A stretch of 64,000 bases of DNA. Source: Breoghania sp963678585. GTDB lineage: Bacteria > Pseudomonadota > Alphaproteobacteria > Rhizobiales > Stappiaceae. The position numbers and the translations under genes are program-made. The notes beneath the pieces are model-generated. The model did no database searches. It saw only the letters and a list, made by a program, of their open reading frames with translations, and was not told where the DNA came from. The stretch covers positions 248,001-312,000 of the forward strand of contig CAXXGA010000002.1 in assembly GCA_963678585.2 (NCBI GenBank), written 5' to 3'. The first letter of the stretch is position 1. Every line of letters begins with the position of its first letter. This document shows, piece after piece, positions 34,074-43,424 of this stretch.

Positions 34074-35276
34074 TTGCGTGAGGCAGTCATCGTATCCACG
34101 GCGCGCACGCCGATCGGCAAGGCCTATCGCGGCGCGTTCAACAACACCCAGGCCCAGACGCTAATCGGCCACGCGGTCGAACACGCAGTCAAGCGTGCCG
34201 GGCTCGACGGTTCCGAGATCGAGGATTGCGTGATCGGTTGCGCGATCCAACAGGGCTCCACGGGCGGCAATATCGGCCGTCAGGCGGCAATCCGCGCAGG
34301 CCTCCCGACCTCTGTCGCGGGCATGTCGATGGACCGCCAGTGCGCCAGCGGGCTGATGGCGATTGCCACGGCCGCCAAGCAGGTGATCCACGACGGCATG
34401 CAGATCGCGGTAGGCGGCGGCGTGGAATCCATCTCGCTGGTCCAGAACCAGAATATCCGCACGGACCGCCGCACGGATCCGTGGATCGAGGAACACCGCC
34501 CGGATCTCTACATGTCCATGCTGGAAACGGCGGAAGTGGTCGCGGACCGCTATGGCGTTTCCCGCGAGGCGCAGGACGAGTATTCCCTGCGCTCCCAGCA
34601 GCGCACCGCAGCGGCGCAAGCCGCCGGCAAGTTCGACGATGAGATCGTCCCGCTCGCCTCCACCAAGGCCATCGTGGACAAGGAAACCCGCGAGGTCTCC
34701 TATCAGGACGTTCTCCTGACGAAGGATGAGGGCAACCGTCCGCAGACCACGCTGGACGATCTTTCGGGCCTGAAGCCCGTCTTCAAGGACGGCCAGCGGA
34801 TCGCGGAAGGCCGCTTCGTGACGGCGGGCAACGCGTCCCAGCTTTCCGACGGCGCATCGGCCAGCGTGATCATGGAAGCGGGCGAGGCGTCAAAGCGCGG
34901 GCTTTCCCCGCTCGGCCGCTATGTCGGCGTCATGGCCGCCGGTCTCGACCCGGACGAAATGGGCATCGGCCCCGTGCGCGCCGTGCCGAAGCTTCTGGCC
35001 GCCCACGGTCTCACCATGGACGATATCGGCCTTTGGGAACTCAACGAGGCGTTTGCCTGTCAGGTTCTCCATTCCGCCGACACGCTGGGCATCCCGCATG
35101 AGAACCTGAACGTCAACGGCGGCGCGATTTCCATCGGCCACCCTTACGGCATGTCGGGCGCGCGGATGGTCGGCCATGCGCTGATCGAGGGCAAGCGGCG
35201 CGGCGCAAAGCACGTCGTCGTCACCATGTGCGTGGGCGGCGGCATGGGCGCTGCGGGCCTTTTCGAAGTTCTTTGA
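34074..35276 (+). CDS. Acetyl-CoA acetyltransferase family thiolase
   Basis: A 400-residue thiolase. The nucleophile Cys is in SMDRQCASGLMAIA, the His in GGAISIGHPYGMSGA and the second Cys in VTMCVGGGMGAAGLF. A TTG start at 34074 is preferred: GGGAGGAG lies 8 bases upstream and the protein then begins LREAVIVSTARTPIGKA, the normal thiolase N-terminus. The earlier ATG at 33972 would overlap the SDR by 53 bases. A small GC hairpin (34032-34053) sits in the gap to the SDR. Confidence 0.93.
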   Translation: MREAVIVSTARTPIGKAYRGAFNNTQAQTLIGHAVEHAVKRAGLDGSEIEDCVIGCAIQQGSTGGNIGRQAAIRAGLPTSVAGMSMDRQCASGLMAIATAAKQVIHDGMQIAVGGGVESISLVQNQNIRTDRRTDPWIEEHRPDLYMSMLETAEVVADRYGVSREAQDEYSLRSQQRTAAAQAAGKFDDEIVPLASTKAIVDKETREVSYQDVLLTKDEGNRPQTTLDDLSGLKPVFKDGQRIAEGRFVTAGNASQLSDGASASVIMEAGEASKRGLSPLGRYVGVMAAGLDPDEMGIGPVRAVPKLLAAHGLTMDDIGLWELNEAFACQVLHSADTLGIPHENLNVNGGAISIGHPYGMSGARMVGHALIEGKRRGAKHVVVTMCVGGGMGAAGLFEVL

Positions 35277-35344
35277 ACCGGCAGACATGAATCCCGCACG
35301 CCGACCCGCGAGCGGCAACCTACAAGAACGACAAGGATCGCATC

Positions 35345-36532
35345 ATGGATCTGTCCTATTCGCCCGAGGAAGAAACCTTCCGCGCCGAGGTGAGCGCCTT
35401 TCTGGAAGCCGAACTGCCTGAACACATCCGCGCCGCCGTTCGCTCCGGCGAGGAGCTGTCGCGCGAGATCTATCAAGAATGGCATGAAATTCTGGGCAGG
35501 AAGGGCTGGCTCGGCACCACATGGCCCAAGGAATATGGCGGGCCGGGCTGGACGCCGGTGGAACGCTACATCTTCGACGTGGAATGCAGCCGCGCCTATG
35601 CCCCGCGCATCGTCGCCTTCGGTCCGCACATGCTGGGCCCGGTGATCCAGAAATTTGGCAATGACGAACAGAAGCGCGAAATCCTGCCGCGCATCCTGTC
35701 GGGCGAGGACTGGTGGGCGCAGGGGTACTCCGAGCCCGGTGCCGGTTCCGATCTCGCCAGCCTGAAGACGCGCGCCGAGCGCGTCGGCGATCATTACATC
35801 GTCAACGGCCAGAAGACCTGGACGACGCTCGGCCAGCACGCCAACCGCATCTTCTGCCTTGTGCGCACCAGGCAGGACGGCAAGCCGCAGGAAGGCATCA
35901 GCTTCCTGCTGATGGATATCGACCTTCCCGGTATCGAGGTCCGTCCCATCCGCCTGATCGAGGGCGGGCATGAGGTGAACGAGGTCTTCTTCTCCGATGT
36001 GAAGGTGCCGGTCTCCGGCCTTGTCGGCGAGGAGAACAAGGGCTGGACCATTGCCAAGTACCTGCTGACGCATGAACGCACCAACATCGCGGGCGTCGGC
36101 ATCTCCATGCAGGCTCTGGAAGAGGTGAAAGCGCTGGCGCGTTCCACCAAGCGCCGCGGCAAGGCGCTGATCGAGGATCCGCTCTTCGCCGTGCGTGTCG
36201 CGCGCGTCGAGAGCGAGCTTGAGGCCATGAAGATCACCAACCTGCGCATGCTCTACACCGCGCAGAAACAGGGCCAGCCGGGACCGGAAACCTCCATCCT
36301 CAAGATCAAGGGAACCCTCATCGGGCAGGAACTGCGCGATCTGGCCCGCCGGGCGCTCGGCCCCGTCGCGGCCCCGTTCCCTGGCCACATCACCGATGGC
36401 AACCTCGTCATGGGGCCGAAGGACACCGAGCACAATGCGGCGGTCTACTTCAACAACCGCAAGACCTCGATCTTCGGCGGGTCCAACGAGATCCAACGCA
36501 ACATTCTCACCAAGACCATGCTGGAGCTTTAG
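35345..36532 (+). CDS. Acyl-CoA dehydrogenase (FadE-type, FAD-binding subunit)
   Basis: A 395-residue acyl-CoA dehydrogenase. AQGYSEPGAGSDLASLKT and WTTLGQHANRIFCL bind FAD and substrate; TSIFGGSNEIQRNILTKTML is the C-terminal FAD-contact motif. It is followed by a second, less conserved dehydrogenase gene 3 bases downstream. Paired genes of this type form heterotetramers in steroid and branched-chain degradation (FadE28/29-like), with this subunit holding the FAD contacts. Confidence 0.93.
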   Translation: MDLSYSPEEETFRAEVSAFLEAELPEHIRAAVRSGEELSREIYQEWHEILGRKGWLGTTWPKEYGGPGWTPVERYIFDVECSRAYAPRIVAFGPHMLGPVIQKFGNDEQKREILPRILSGEDWWAQGYSEPGAGSDLASLKTRAERVGDHYIVNGQKTWTTLGQHANRIFCLVRTRQDGKPQEGISFLLMDIDLPGIEVRPIRLIEGGHEVNEVFFSDVKVPVSGLVGEENKGWTIAKYLLTHERTNIAGVGISMQALEEVKALARSTKRRGKALIEDPLFAVRVARVESELEAMKITNLRMLYTAQKQGQPGPETSILKIKGTLIGQELRDLARRALGPVAAPFPGHITDGNLVMGPKDTEHNAAVYFNNRKTSIFGGSNEIQRNILTKTMLEL

Positions 36533-36535
36533 ATC

Positions 36536-37606
36536 ATGAATTTCGATCTGACCGACGACCGGCAGATGCTGTCGGACAGCCTTCGCCGTTATCTGGCCGA
36601 CAATTGCGCCATGGAACATCGCAACAAGGTCGCCTATGAGGCCCCCTTCCACGATGCGAAGGCATGGACGGATCTCGCAGCGCTCGGCATTCCCGGCGCG
36701 CTCGTGGGCGAGGACGCTGGCGGCTACGGCGGCACCGGCTTCGATATCTCGGTGGTCTTTGAGGAACTGGGCCGCGCGCTCTGCCCGGAACCCTTTCTGG
36801 CTACGCTTCTGGCAAGCCGTCTCCTGACGACGGCGGGCGCGGATCAGGAAGCCCTGATTGAAGGCACGAAACGCTATGCGGTGGCCTTCTCCGAGATCGA
36901 CGAGCCCTATGACGTGGAATTCATGTCCACCACGGCCCGCGCCTCGGGCGATGCCTACACGCTCGATGGCCGCAAGACTGCCGTTTATGGCGGCCATGTC
37001 GCCGACACGCTGCTGGTGATCGCCCTGCTCAACGGCAAGCCCGCGGTTCTTCAGGCCGAAGCAAGCGCGGCCACCGTCACCGGCTACGGCATGATGGATG
37101 GCGGCGGCGCGGCGGAAGTCGTCTTCGACGGCACCCCGGCAACGCTTCTGATCGCGGATGCGGAAGCCGCCATCACGGACATGCTCGCTGCCGGACGTCT
37201 GGCGCTGTGCGCCGAAGCCGTGGGTGCGATGGACGTCGCCCATGCGCTGCTTCTCGATTACCTCAAGACCCGCAAGCAGTTCGGCACGGTGATCGGCAAG
37301 TTCCAGGTGCTACAGCACCGCGCGGTGGATCTCCTGTCGGAGATCGAGCAGGCCCGCTCCATCACCATCGCGCTCGCCGCCTGCCTCGGCGAACCGGAAG
37401 CGGCCCGCACGTCGGCCATGGCGAAAAGCCTCGTCGGACGCGCGGCGCGGCTTGTGGGCGAAGAGACGATCCAGATGCAGGGCGGTATCGCGATGACTTG
37501 GGAATATGCGTCGTCTCATTATGCCAAGCGCCTCGTGATGCTCGACCACCAACTCGGCGATACCGACGCCTGCGAGGGTGAGATCATCCGCAGCTACGCG
37601 GCCTGA
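36536..37606 (+). CDS. Acyl-CoA dehydrogenase-like partner subunit
   Basis: A 356-residue acyl-CoA dehydrogenase fold protein. The start (MNFDLTDDRQMLSDSLRRYL) and the helical bundle (KTRKQFGTVIGKFQVLQHRA, then GGIAMTWEYASSHYAKRLVM) are family-like. The middle FAD-binding motifs are weak and the GGSNEIQ-type motif at the C-terminus is missing. This fits the non-flavin-binding half of a heterotetrameric acyl-CoA dehydrogenase with the gene upstream. Confidence 0.9.
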   Translation: MNFDLTDDRQMLSDSLRRYLADNCAMEHRNKVAYEAPFHDAKAWTDLAALGIPGALVGEDAGGYGGTGFDISVVFEELGRALCPEPFLATLLASRLLTTAGADQEALIEGTKRYAVAFSEIDEPYDVEFMSTTARASGDAYTLDGRKTAVYGGHVADTLLVIALLNGKPAVLQAEASAATVTGYGMMDGGGAAEVVFDGTPATLLIADAEAAITDMLAAGRLALCAEAVGAMDVAHALLLDYLKTRKQFGTVIGKFQVLQHRAVDLLSEIEQARSITIALAACLGEPEAARTSAMAKSLVGRAARLVGEETIQMQGGIAMTWEYASSHYAKRLVMLDHQLGDTDACEGEIIRSYAA

Positions 37607-37642
37607 TCGGAAGACGACAGGGAAACCGGGGAGGGCGCCGCG

Positions 37643-38152
37643 ATGAGACCGGAGATCTCTCTTGGCGAGCTTGAAGCAAGGCTTGGTGAGGAAATCGGCG
37701 TCTCCGACTGGTTGGTCGTCGATCAGGACCTGATCGACGACTTCGCCCGCGTGACGCGGGATCACCAGTTCATCCATGTCGATCCTCCCCGCGCGGCAAG
37801 CGAGGGGCCCTATGACGGCACGGTCGCGCACGGGCTCCTGACGCTTTCCCTGTTGCCGACCCTGTCGGAATCTGCTCTGCCAAAAGTGGCAGGCGTCCGC
37901 TCAAGCGTGAATTACGGGTTCGATCGTGTCCGTTTCCTCGCGCCGGTGCCTTCAGGCGCACGCATCCGCGGGCGCTTCCGTCTCAAGACGATCAATCCGC
38001 GCGCACCCGGCGCCGTGCTCACCACGTGGGAGGTTCATGTGGAGGTGGAGGGTGCCGAACGTCCCGCCATCGTCACCGACTGGCTGGGCCTGCGTTACAT
38101 GGAGGCTGAGGCAGCAAGTGCGCCGACGGCCCCGAGGGAGGAACGAACCTGA
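37643..38152 (+). CDS. MaoC-family hydratase/dehydratase
   Basis: A 169-residue single hot-dog domain protein. The R-hydratase motif appears as DHQFIHVDPPRAASEGPYDG (catalytic Asp and His) and TVAHGLLTLSLLP. It would hydrate 2-enoyl-CoA to (R)-3-hydroxyacyl-CoA, complementing the crotonase-type hydratases. Its stop overlaps the start of the next gene (TGATG). Confidence 0.92.
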   Translation: MRPEISLGELEARLGEEIGVSDWLVVDQDLIDDFARVTRDHQFIHVDPPRAASEGPYDGTVAHGLLTLSLLPTLSESALPKVAGVRSSVNYGFDRVRFLAPVPSGARIRGRFRLKTINPRAPGAVLTTWEVHVEVEGAERPAIVTDWLGLRYMEAEAASAPTAPREERT

Positions 38153-39144
38153 TGCGAGCCAACAGCCGCCTGCCGGGTATTTTTCAAAATCTTCGTCTGC
38201 CAATGGTGGCATCTCCGATGTTCATCGTCTCCGGCCCGGAACTGGTCATCGCCCAGTGCAAGGCCGGGATCGTGGGAAGCTTCCCCGCGCTGAACGCCCG
38301 AGAGGCCGAGGGCGAACCGCCCATGCTGGAGACATGGCTCCAGCGCATCACCGAGGAACTGGACCGCCACAATCAGGCAAACCCGGACAGGCCCGCGGCT
38401 CCCTTCGCCGTCAACCAGATCGTCCATCGCTCAAATCAGCGTCTTGAGCGCGACGTGGAAATCTGCGCCCGCTGGCGGGTGCCGATCTGGATCACCTCGC
38501 TGGGTGCACGGCCTGAGGTGAACGAAGCCGCCCATCAGGCGGGCGGGATCGTGCTGCATGACGTGATCAACAACGTCTTCGCCCGCAAGGCCATCGAGAA
38601 GGGCGCGGACGGTCTCATTGCGGTTGCCGCCGGGGCCGGCGGTCATGCCGGGCCGCAGTCGCCTTTCGCGCTCATCTCTGAGATCCGCGAATGGTTCGAC
38701 GGCCCGCTGCTTCTTTCGGGCAGCATCGCCACGGGGCGCGCGCTTCTGGCGGCGCGTGCGCTCGGTGCCGATCTCGGCTATGTCGGCTCCGCCTTCATCG
38801 CGACGGAAGAGGCCCATGCCGATCCGGACTACAAGCAGATGATCGTCGATTGCGGGGCAGGCGATATCGTCACCTCCTCGCTCTTCACCGGCGTTTCCGG
38901 CAACTACCTGAAACCCTCCATCACCCGCGCCGGAATGGACCCCGATGCGCTTCCCGACGGCGACGTGGAAAGCATGAGCTTCCGCGAGGGCCAGTCCAAG
39001 GCGAAGGCGTGGAGCCAGATCTGGGGCGCGGGGCAGGGCATCGGCGCGGTGCATGAACTGGTCAGCGCGGGCGCGCTCGTTGACAGGATCGAACGCGAAT
39101 ATCGAGACGCACTGGCGCAGCTTTGCGCGGAAGGGGGCGCATGA
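38152..39144 (+). CDS. Nitronate monooxygenase family (2-nitropropane dioxygenase-like) protein
   Basis: A 330-residue FMN-binding TIM barrel. MVASPMFIVSGPELVIAQCKAG and VGSFPALNAREAE form the first strands, and AVAAGAGGHAGPQSPFALIS and GPLLLSGSIATGRALLAARA contain the FMN phosphate loop and the active-site His of the class. Many members in acyl-CoA clusters are not true nitronate oxidases; they may act as enoyl-CoA reductases or detoxify nitro acids. The local context does not decide between these. Confidence 0.9.
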   Translation: MRANSRLPGIFQNLRLPMVASPMFIVSGPELVIAQCKAGIVGSFPALNAREAEGEPPMLETWLQRITEELDRHNQANPDRPAAPFAVNQIVHRSNQRLERDVEICARWRVPIWITSLGARPEVNEAAHQAGGIVLHDVINNVFARKAIEKGADGLIAVAAGAGGHAGPQSPFALISEIREWFDGPLLLSGSIATGRALLAARALGADLGYVGSAFIATEEAHADPDYKQMIVDCGAGDIVTSSLFTGVSGNYLKPSITRAGMDPDALPDGDVESMSFREGQSKAKAWSQIWGAGQGIGAVHELVSAGALVDRIEREYRDALAQLCAEGGA

Positions 39145-39815
39145 GCGAGCTTGTCCTCGTCCGCCATGCGCAAGCATCTTTCGGTGAGGCGGATTACGAC
39201 CGCCTGTCGCCGCTTGGCCATGAACAGGCCGCCCGCCTCGGCGCAGCGCTGGCCCTTCAGGGCTTCGCGCCCGAACGGGTCTTTCTCGGAGGTCAGCGCC
39301 GCCACCGCGAGACGCTGGAGGGCATGGCCCCGGCGCTCGGTCTCGATCCGGACCGGGCGGTTGTTCACGAAGGCCTGAACGAGTTCGATGCGCAGGCGCT
39401 TCTGGAGACCCGGTTTCCCGGTGGCTTGAGTGAAGAACAGCGCCGCGACCGGCGCACCTATTTCCGCATTCTGCGCGAGACGGTCATCGCCTGGCAGAAG
39501 GACGAGATCGACAATCCGCCGGAGAGCTTCTCCGCCTTTACGGCCCGCGTTCTGGCGGCCCGCGACGCCATGGTCGCGGCCTCGGATGCGGCGGGCGGGC
39601 CGGTTCTGGCGGTGAGTTCCGGCGGCGCGATCTCGCGGCTTCTGGCCGATGCGCTTTCCGCGCCCGCCGAACAGATGATCCTGTTGCAGCTTCAGATGAA
39701 GAACTGCGCGGTCTCGCGTCTGGTGGGCGGGTCGGATGCCCGTTATCTCCACGCCTTCAACGAAACCCCGCACCTGCGCGAGCGCGCCGACGCGCGGCTT
39801 CTCACCTATGCCTGA
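39141..39815 (+). CDS. Histidine phosphatase family protein
   Basis: A 224-residue phosphoglycerate-mutase-like phosphatase. VLVRHAQASFGEADYDRLSP carries the catalytic RHA motif (residues 7-9) and the later VLAVSSGGAISRLLADAL has a Ser at the usual second-His site, which is unusual for the family. Its ATG overlaps the preceding stop (ATGA). A phosphatase beside an ACAD11/phosphotransferase pathway could remove phosphate from an intermediate, but this is only positional inference. Confidence 0.85.
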   Translation: MSELVLVRHAQASFGEADYDRLSPLGHEQAARLGAALALQGFAPERVFLGGQRRHRETLEGMAPALGLDPDRAVVHEGLNEFDAQALLETRFPGGLSEEQRRDRRTYFRILRETVIAWQKDEIDNPPESFSAFTARVLAARDAMVAASDAAGGPVLAVSSGGAISRLLADALSAPAEQMILLQLQMKNCAVSRLVGGSDARYLHAFNETPHLRERADARLLTYA

Positions 39816-39827
39816 GGAATACTGGAC

Positions 39828-40265
39828 ATGACCCTGATGGACGAAGCGCCCGACATTCCGCTCATCGAAGAGCCTGCCTATCCGTTCCAGCAGATGATCG
39901 GTTTCCGCATGACCGGCTGGAAGCCGAACTGGTCGCGTTTTGAACTCCCCTTGAGCGAGGATTTCAACAACCGCCACGGCATTCCCCATGGCGGCGTCTA
40001 TGCGGTGCTGCTCGATACCGTAATGGGCTATGCGGGCTGCTTCACCGGCGACAACGAGGCGCGCCGCAGCTCCATCACCCTGTCGCTGACCACCAATTAC
40101 CTGTCGCGCCCCAAGGGCAAGCTGCTGATTGCGGAAGGCTGGCGCACGGGCGGCGGCAAGTCGACCTATTTCGCCGAAGGCCGCGTGACGGACGACACCG
40201 GCGAAGTGCTGGCGCAGGGCAATGCCGTCTTCAGATATCGAAGGAGTGCGCCGACGGGCGACTAG
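39828..40265 (+). CDS. PaaI-family thioesterase (hot-dog fold)
   Basis: A 145-residue hot-dog thioesterase. DFNNRHGIPHGGVYAVLLDT has the HGG motif and the acidic residue used for hydrolysis in the PaaI/YbgC-like group. It would release CoA from a hydroxy- or aromatic acyl-CoA, preventing CoA trapping. It lies 12 bases after the phosphatase gene. Confidence 0.88.
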   Translation: MTLMDEAPDIPLIEEPAYPFQQMIGFRMTGWKPNWSRFELPLSEDFNNRHGIPHGGVYAVLLDTVMGYAGCFTGDNEARRSSITLSLTTNYLSRPKGKLLIAEGWRTGGGKSTYFAEGRVTDDTGEVLAQGNAVFRYRRSAPTGD

Positions 40266-40341
40266 CCCGGCCTGCGCGTTTCGCTTTGGAGGAGGCGGCG
40301 CGCGGGACGTGAGGAGACAAGAACAAGGGGAGGGATAACCG

Positions 40342-42015
40342 ATGTTCGACCGGCATCTGGGAGTGTGGCCAGCCGGAGTACCGCACCATATCGACGTGCC
40401 TGAGCGCAATCTGTCGGAAAACCTGCGCCTGACGGCGGAAGACCATCCCGACAGGACCGCGATCCACTATTACGGCGCGGACATCACCTATCGCGGCCTG
40501 CATGAGGCCGTGCTCCATATCGCGGGCTGGCTTCAGGGCGAGGCGGGCGTGAAAAAGGGCGACCGCGTGTTGCTCTACATGCAGAACAGCCCCCAGTTCA
40601 TCATCGGCTATTACGCGATCCTGCGCGCCGATGCGGTGGTCGTGCCGGTCAATCCGATGAACCGCGACCACGAACTCGATCACCTGATCACCGACACCGG
40701 CGCGAATACCGCGCTGGTCGGCCAGGAGCTTCTCCCCCACATCGCGCCTTTCGCAAAGGCCGGACGTCTCGCGCATCTGCTCGTTGCGGCCTATGCCGAC
40801 AAGGCGGGCGCGAACCCCGAGACCCCGCTTCCCGCTGGGCTGGAAGCTAAGGGCCTTGCCGATTACGGCATTCCCGGTGCGCTCGGCTGGCCTCAGGCGG
40901 AGGCCATGGGCCTGATGCCAGGTCCGATCACGACGGGCGCGGACGATCTCGCCGTCATCCCCTATTCCTCCGGCACGACGGGCCAGCAAAAGGGCTGTAT
41001 GCATAGCCACCGCACGGTCATGACGACGATTGTCGGCGGGCTGGTGTGGAACCCGCGCGGCCTCGGCCTGCCGTCGCTCGCCGTGCTGCCGCTCTTCCAC
41101 GTCACAGGCATGCAGGGCTCGATGAACGCGGCGATTTATATCGGCGAGACGCTGGTTCTCATGTCGCGATGGGACCGCAAGGTCGCCGCCCAGCTCATCC
41201 GCCGCCACGGCGTTGCGCGCTGGCGCAGCATCTCCACCATGATGATCGATCTCCTGAACGATCCGGATGTGGATGCCTCCGCCCTTGCCACCCTGCAGGT
41301 GGTGGGCGGCGGCGGGGCCGCCATGCCCGCCCCCATCGCGCGGCGACTGAAGGACCTGACCGGCCTCGATTATATCGAGGGTTACGGCTTGTCGGAGACC
41401 ATGGCCGCCACCCACATCAACCCGGTCGATGCCCCGCGCCGCCAGTGCCTCGGCGTGCCTGTCTTCGATGTGGACAGCCGCGTCATCGATGCGGAAACGG
41501 GCAAGGAACTGGGGCCCGACGAGGTTGGCGAGATCATCATCAGCGCGCCGCAGGTGTTCCTCGGCTACTGGAACAACCCGGAAGCCACGAAGGCGGCCTT
41601 CATCGAACTGGACGGCAAGCGCTTCCTGCGCACCGGCGATATCGGGCGCTATGACGAAGAGGGCTATTTCTACATCGTCGACCGCATGAAGCGCATGATC
41701 AACGCCTCCGGGTTCAAGGTCTGGCCGACGGAGGTGGAGGCGATCCTGCACGATCACCCGGCGATTGCGGAAATCTGCGTCGTCGGCTGCCCCGATCCGC
41801 GCCGCGGCGAAAGCGTCATCGCCTATGCGGTCTTGCGCGATGAGGTGAGCGAGGCGGATCTGATAGCCTGGTGCCGCGAGCACATGGCCGCCTACAAGGT
41901 GCCGCGCAAGGTGGTCTTCACCGACACCCTGCCGCGCAACGCCAGCGGCAAGCTGCAATGGAAGGAAGTCGCCGATCTGGCTGTCCGCGATTTCAGCGAG
42001 GAGGCCGCAGGCTGA
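40342..42015 (+). CDS. AMP-dependent acyl-CoA synthetase
   Basis: A 557-residue ANL-family ligase. The phosphate loop is IPYSSGTTGQQKGCMHSHRT (about residues 208-227), the A5 motif EGYGLSETMA, the hinge DRMKRMINASGFKVWPTEVE and the catalytic Lys in PRNASGKLQWKE near the C-terminus. AGGGGAGGG lies upstream of the ATG. It resembles medium-chain and LvaE-type enzymes and would activate the acid imported by the nearby TRAP systems. Last gene of the plus-strand operon; a strong terminator follows. Confidence 0.92.
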   Translation: MFDRHLGVWPAGVPHHIDVPERNLSENLRLTAEDHPDRTAIHYYGADITYRGLHEAVLHIAGWLQGEAGVKKGDRVLLYMQNSPQFIIGYYAILRADAVVVPVNPMNRDHELDHLITDTGANTALVGQELLPHIAPFAKAGRLAHLLVAAYADKAGANPETPLPAGLEAKGLADYGIPGALGWPQAEAMGLMPGPITTGADDLAVIPYSSGTTGQQKGCMHSHRTVMTTIVGGLVWNPRGLGLPSLAVLPLFHVTGMQGSMNAAIYIGETLVLMSRWDRKVAAQLIRRHGVARWRSISTMMIDLLNDPDVDASALATLQVVGGGGAAMPAPIARRLKDLTGLDYIEGYGLSETMAATHINPVDAPRRQCLGVPVFDVDSRVIDAETGKELGPDEVGEIIISAPQVFLGYWNNPEATKAAFIELDGKRFLRTGDIGRYDEEGYFYIVDRMKRMINASGFKVWPTEVEAILHDHPAIAEICVVGCPDPRRGESVIAYAVLRDEVSEADLIAWCREHMAAYKVPRKVVFTDTLPRNASGKLQWKEVADLAVRDFSEEAAG

Positions 42016-42049
42016 GAAGCCGCCGCTTCAATCTGGACGCCTGAAACGT

Positions 42050-42085
42050 GAAAAGCGCCCCCGGATTTCTCCGGGGGCGCTTTTC
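42050..42085. terminator. Bidirectional rho-independent terminator
   Basis: A perfect 15-bp stem GAAAAGCGCCCCCGG / CCGGGGGCGCTTTTC with a 6-base loop. The stem ends in AAAA/TTTT, so it can terminate both the plus-strand synthetase operon and the convergent minus-strand TRAP operon that ends at 42111. Confidence 0.9.
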
Positions 42086-42110
42086 GTTTCCGCACCTGCC
42101 CGCCTGTTCC

Positions 42111-43424
42111 TCAATTGAAGAACAGGCGCGGTGCGTAGAGCGCGATTTCAGGGAAGATCATGATGAGCGCCACGCCCAGAAGGGTAACCAGAACATAGGG
42201 GATCACCGAGCCGTAGATATCGCCCATCGTTACGCCCGGGGGCGCGACGCCGCGCAGGTAGAAGAGATTGAAGCCGAAGGGCGGCGTCATGTAGCCCACC
42301 TCCATCATGATGATGAAGAGAATGCCGAACCAGATCGGGTCGAAGCCATGGCTTTGCACGATGGGCAGGAACACCGGCAGCGTGATCAGCATGATGCCGA
42401 CCGGATCGAGCACCATGCCCAGAATGAAAAGCGTGCTCAGCATCATCAAAAGCGCGCCCCACCTGCCGCCGGGCAGGTCGCTCATCAGATCCTGGATCAG
42501 GCTCTGTGCCCCAAGTGCGGTATAGGCGGTGGAGAAGGCGTGAGCGGCAAACAGGATCCACATGATGAGCGCCGTCAGTTGCAGCGTGGAAACGGCGCTC
42601 TGCATCAGGATCCCGGCAGACAGCCGCCCGTTCGCGGCGGTCGCGACGATGGCCCCGAAGACGCCGATGGCGGCCGCTTCCGTCGGTGTCGCAAAGCCGC
42701 CGAAAATCGCCCCAAGCACGGAGAGAACGATCAGGATCGGCAGGATCACCGCCTTCAGCGAGCGGAACTTGGTGCCCCAGTCCGCACGCTCGGAGACGGG
42801 AAGGGCAGGGGCGAGAGCGGGCTGGAGAAAGCAGCGGATCAGGATATAGGCGGAGACCAGCGCAAAGAGCAGCAGGCCCGGCCCGATGCCGGCCGCGAAA
42901 AGCCGCCCGACGGAGACTTCGGTGAGCAGCGAGAACAGCACCATCAGGATGGAGGGCGGGATCAGGATGCCCCAGCCGCCGCCCGCATTGATCGCGCCCA
43001 GCGCCAGCTTCTTGTCGTAGCCGCGCTCCAGCATCTTCGGCAGCGCGATGGTGCCCATGGTCACGACGGCTGCGCCCGAGATGCCCGACATGGCGGCGAA
43101 GATCACGCAGATCATCACCGTGCCGATGGCGAGCCCCCCGCGCACGCCGCCCCACCACTGGTGCATCATGTCGTAGAGATCGCCCGCGACACCGGATTTC
43201 TCCAGCAAGGTCGCCATGTAGACGAAGAGCGGGATCGCCATCAGCATGGGATCGTGCATTGCCTCCCACATCTTCGACGACAGCAGATAAAAGCCGATGG
43301 TGCCCATCTCGAAATAGAGAAACACCACCGAGACGCCGCCCAGCACGAAGGCGAGCGGGGTTCCGAGAAGCACGAAGACGAACAGCGATCCGAAAAACAG
43401 AAGGGTCAGGAGTTCGACGCTCAT
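42111..43424 (-). CDS. TRAP transporter large permease (DctM family)
   Basis: A 437-residue permease with about 12 hydrophobic segments. GGGWGILIPPSILMVLFSLL and MTPPFGFNLFYLRGVAP are the DctM motifs. It belongs to the subgroup that transports larger or aromatic-type acids (mannitol/chloroaromatic-like), with long extracytoplasmic loops. Its ATG overlaps the DctQ stop by four bases. Confidence 0.92.
   Translation of the reverse strand: MSVELLTLLFFGSLFVFVLLGTPLAFVLGGVSVVFLYFEMGTIGFYLLSSKMWEAMHDPMLMAIPLFVYMATLLEKSGVAGDLYDMMHQWWGGVRGGLAIGTVMICVIFAAMSGISGAAVVTMGTIALPKMLERGYDKKLALGAINAGGGWGILIPPSILMVLFSLLTEVSVGRLFAAGIGPGLLLFALVSAYILIRCFLQPALAPALPVSERADWGTKFRSLKAVILPILIVLSVLGAIFGGFATPTEAAAIGVFGAIVATAANGRLSAGILMQSAVSTLQLTALIMWILFAAHAFSTAYTALGAQSLIQDLMSDLPGGRWGALLMMLSTLFILGMVLDPVGIMLITLPVFLPIVQSHGFDPIWFGILFIIMMEVGYMTPPFGFNLFYLRGVAPPGVTMGDIYGSVIPYVLVTLLGVALIMIFPEIALYAPRLFFN

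Noticed and set aside
35144..37243. Minus-strand open frame of 699 codons opposite the paired acyl-CoA dehydrogenases
   Set aside because: No recognisable motif; the plus-strand dehydrogenases are well supported.
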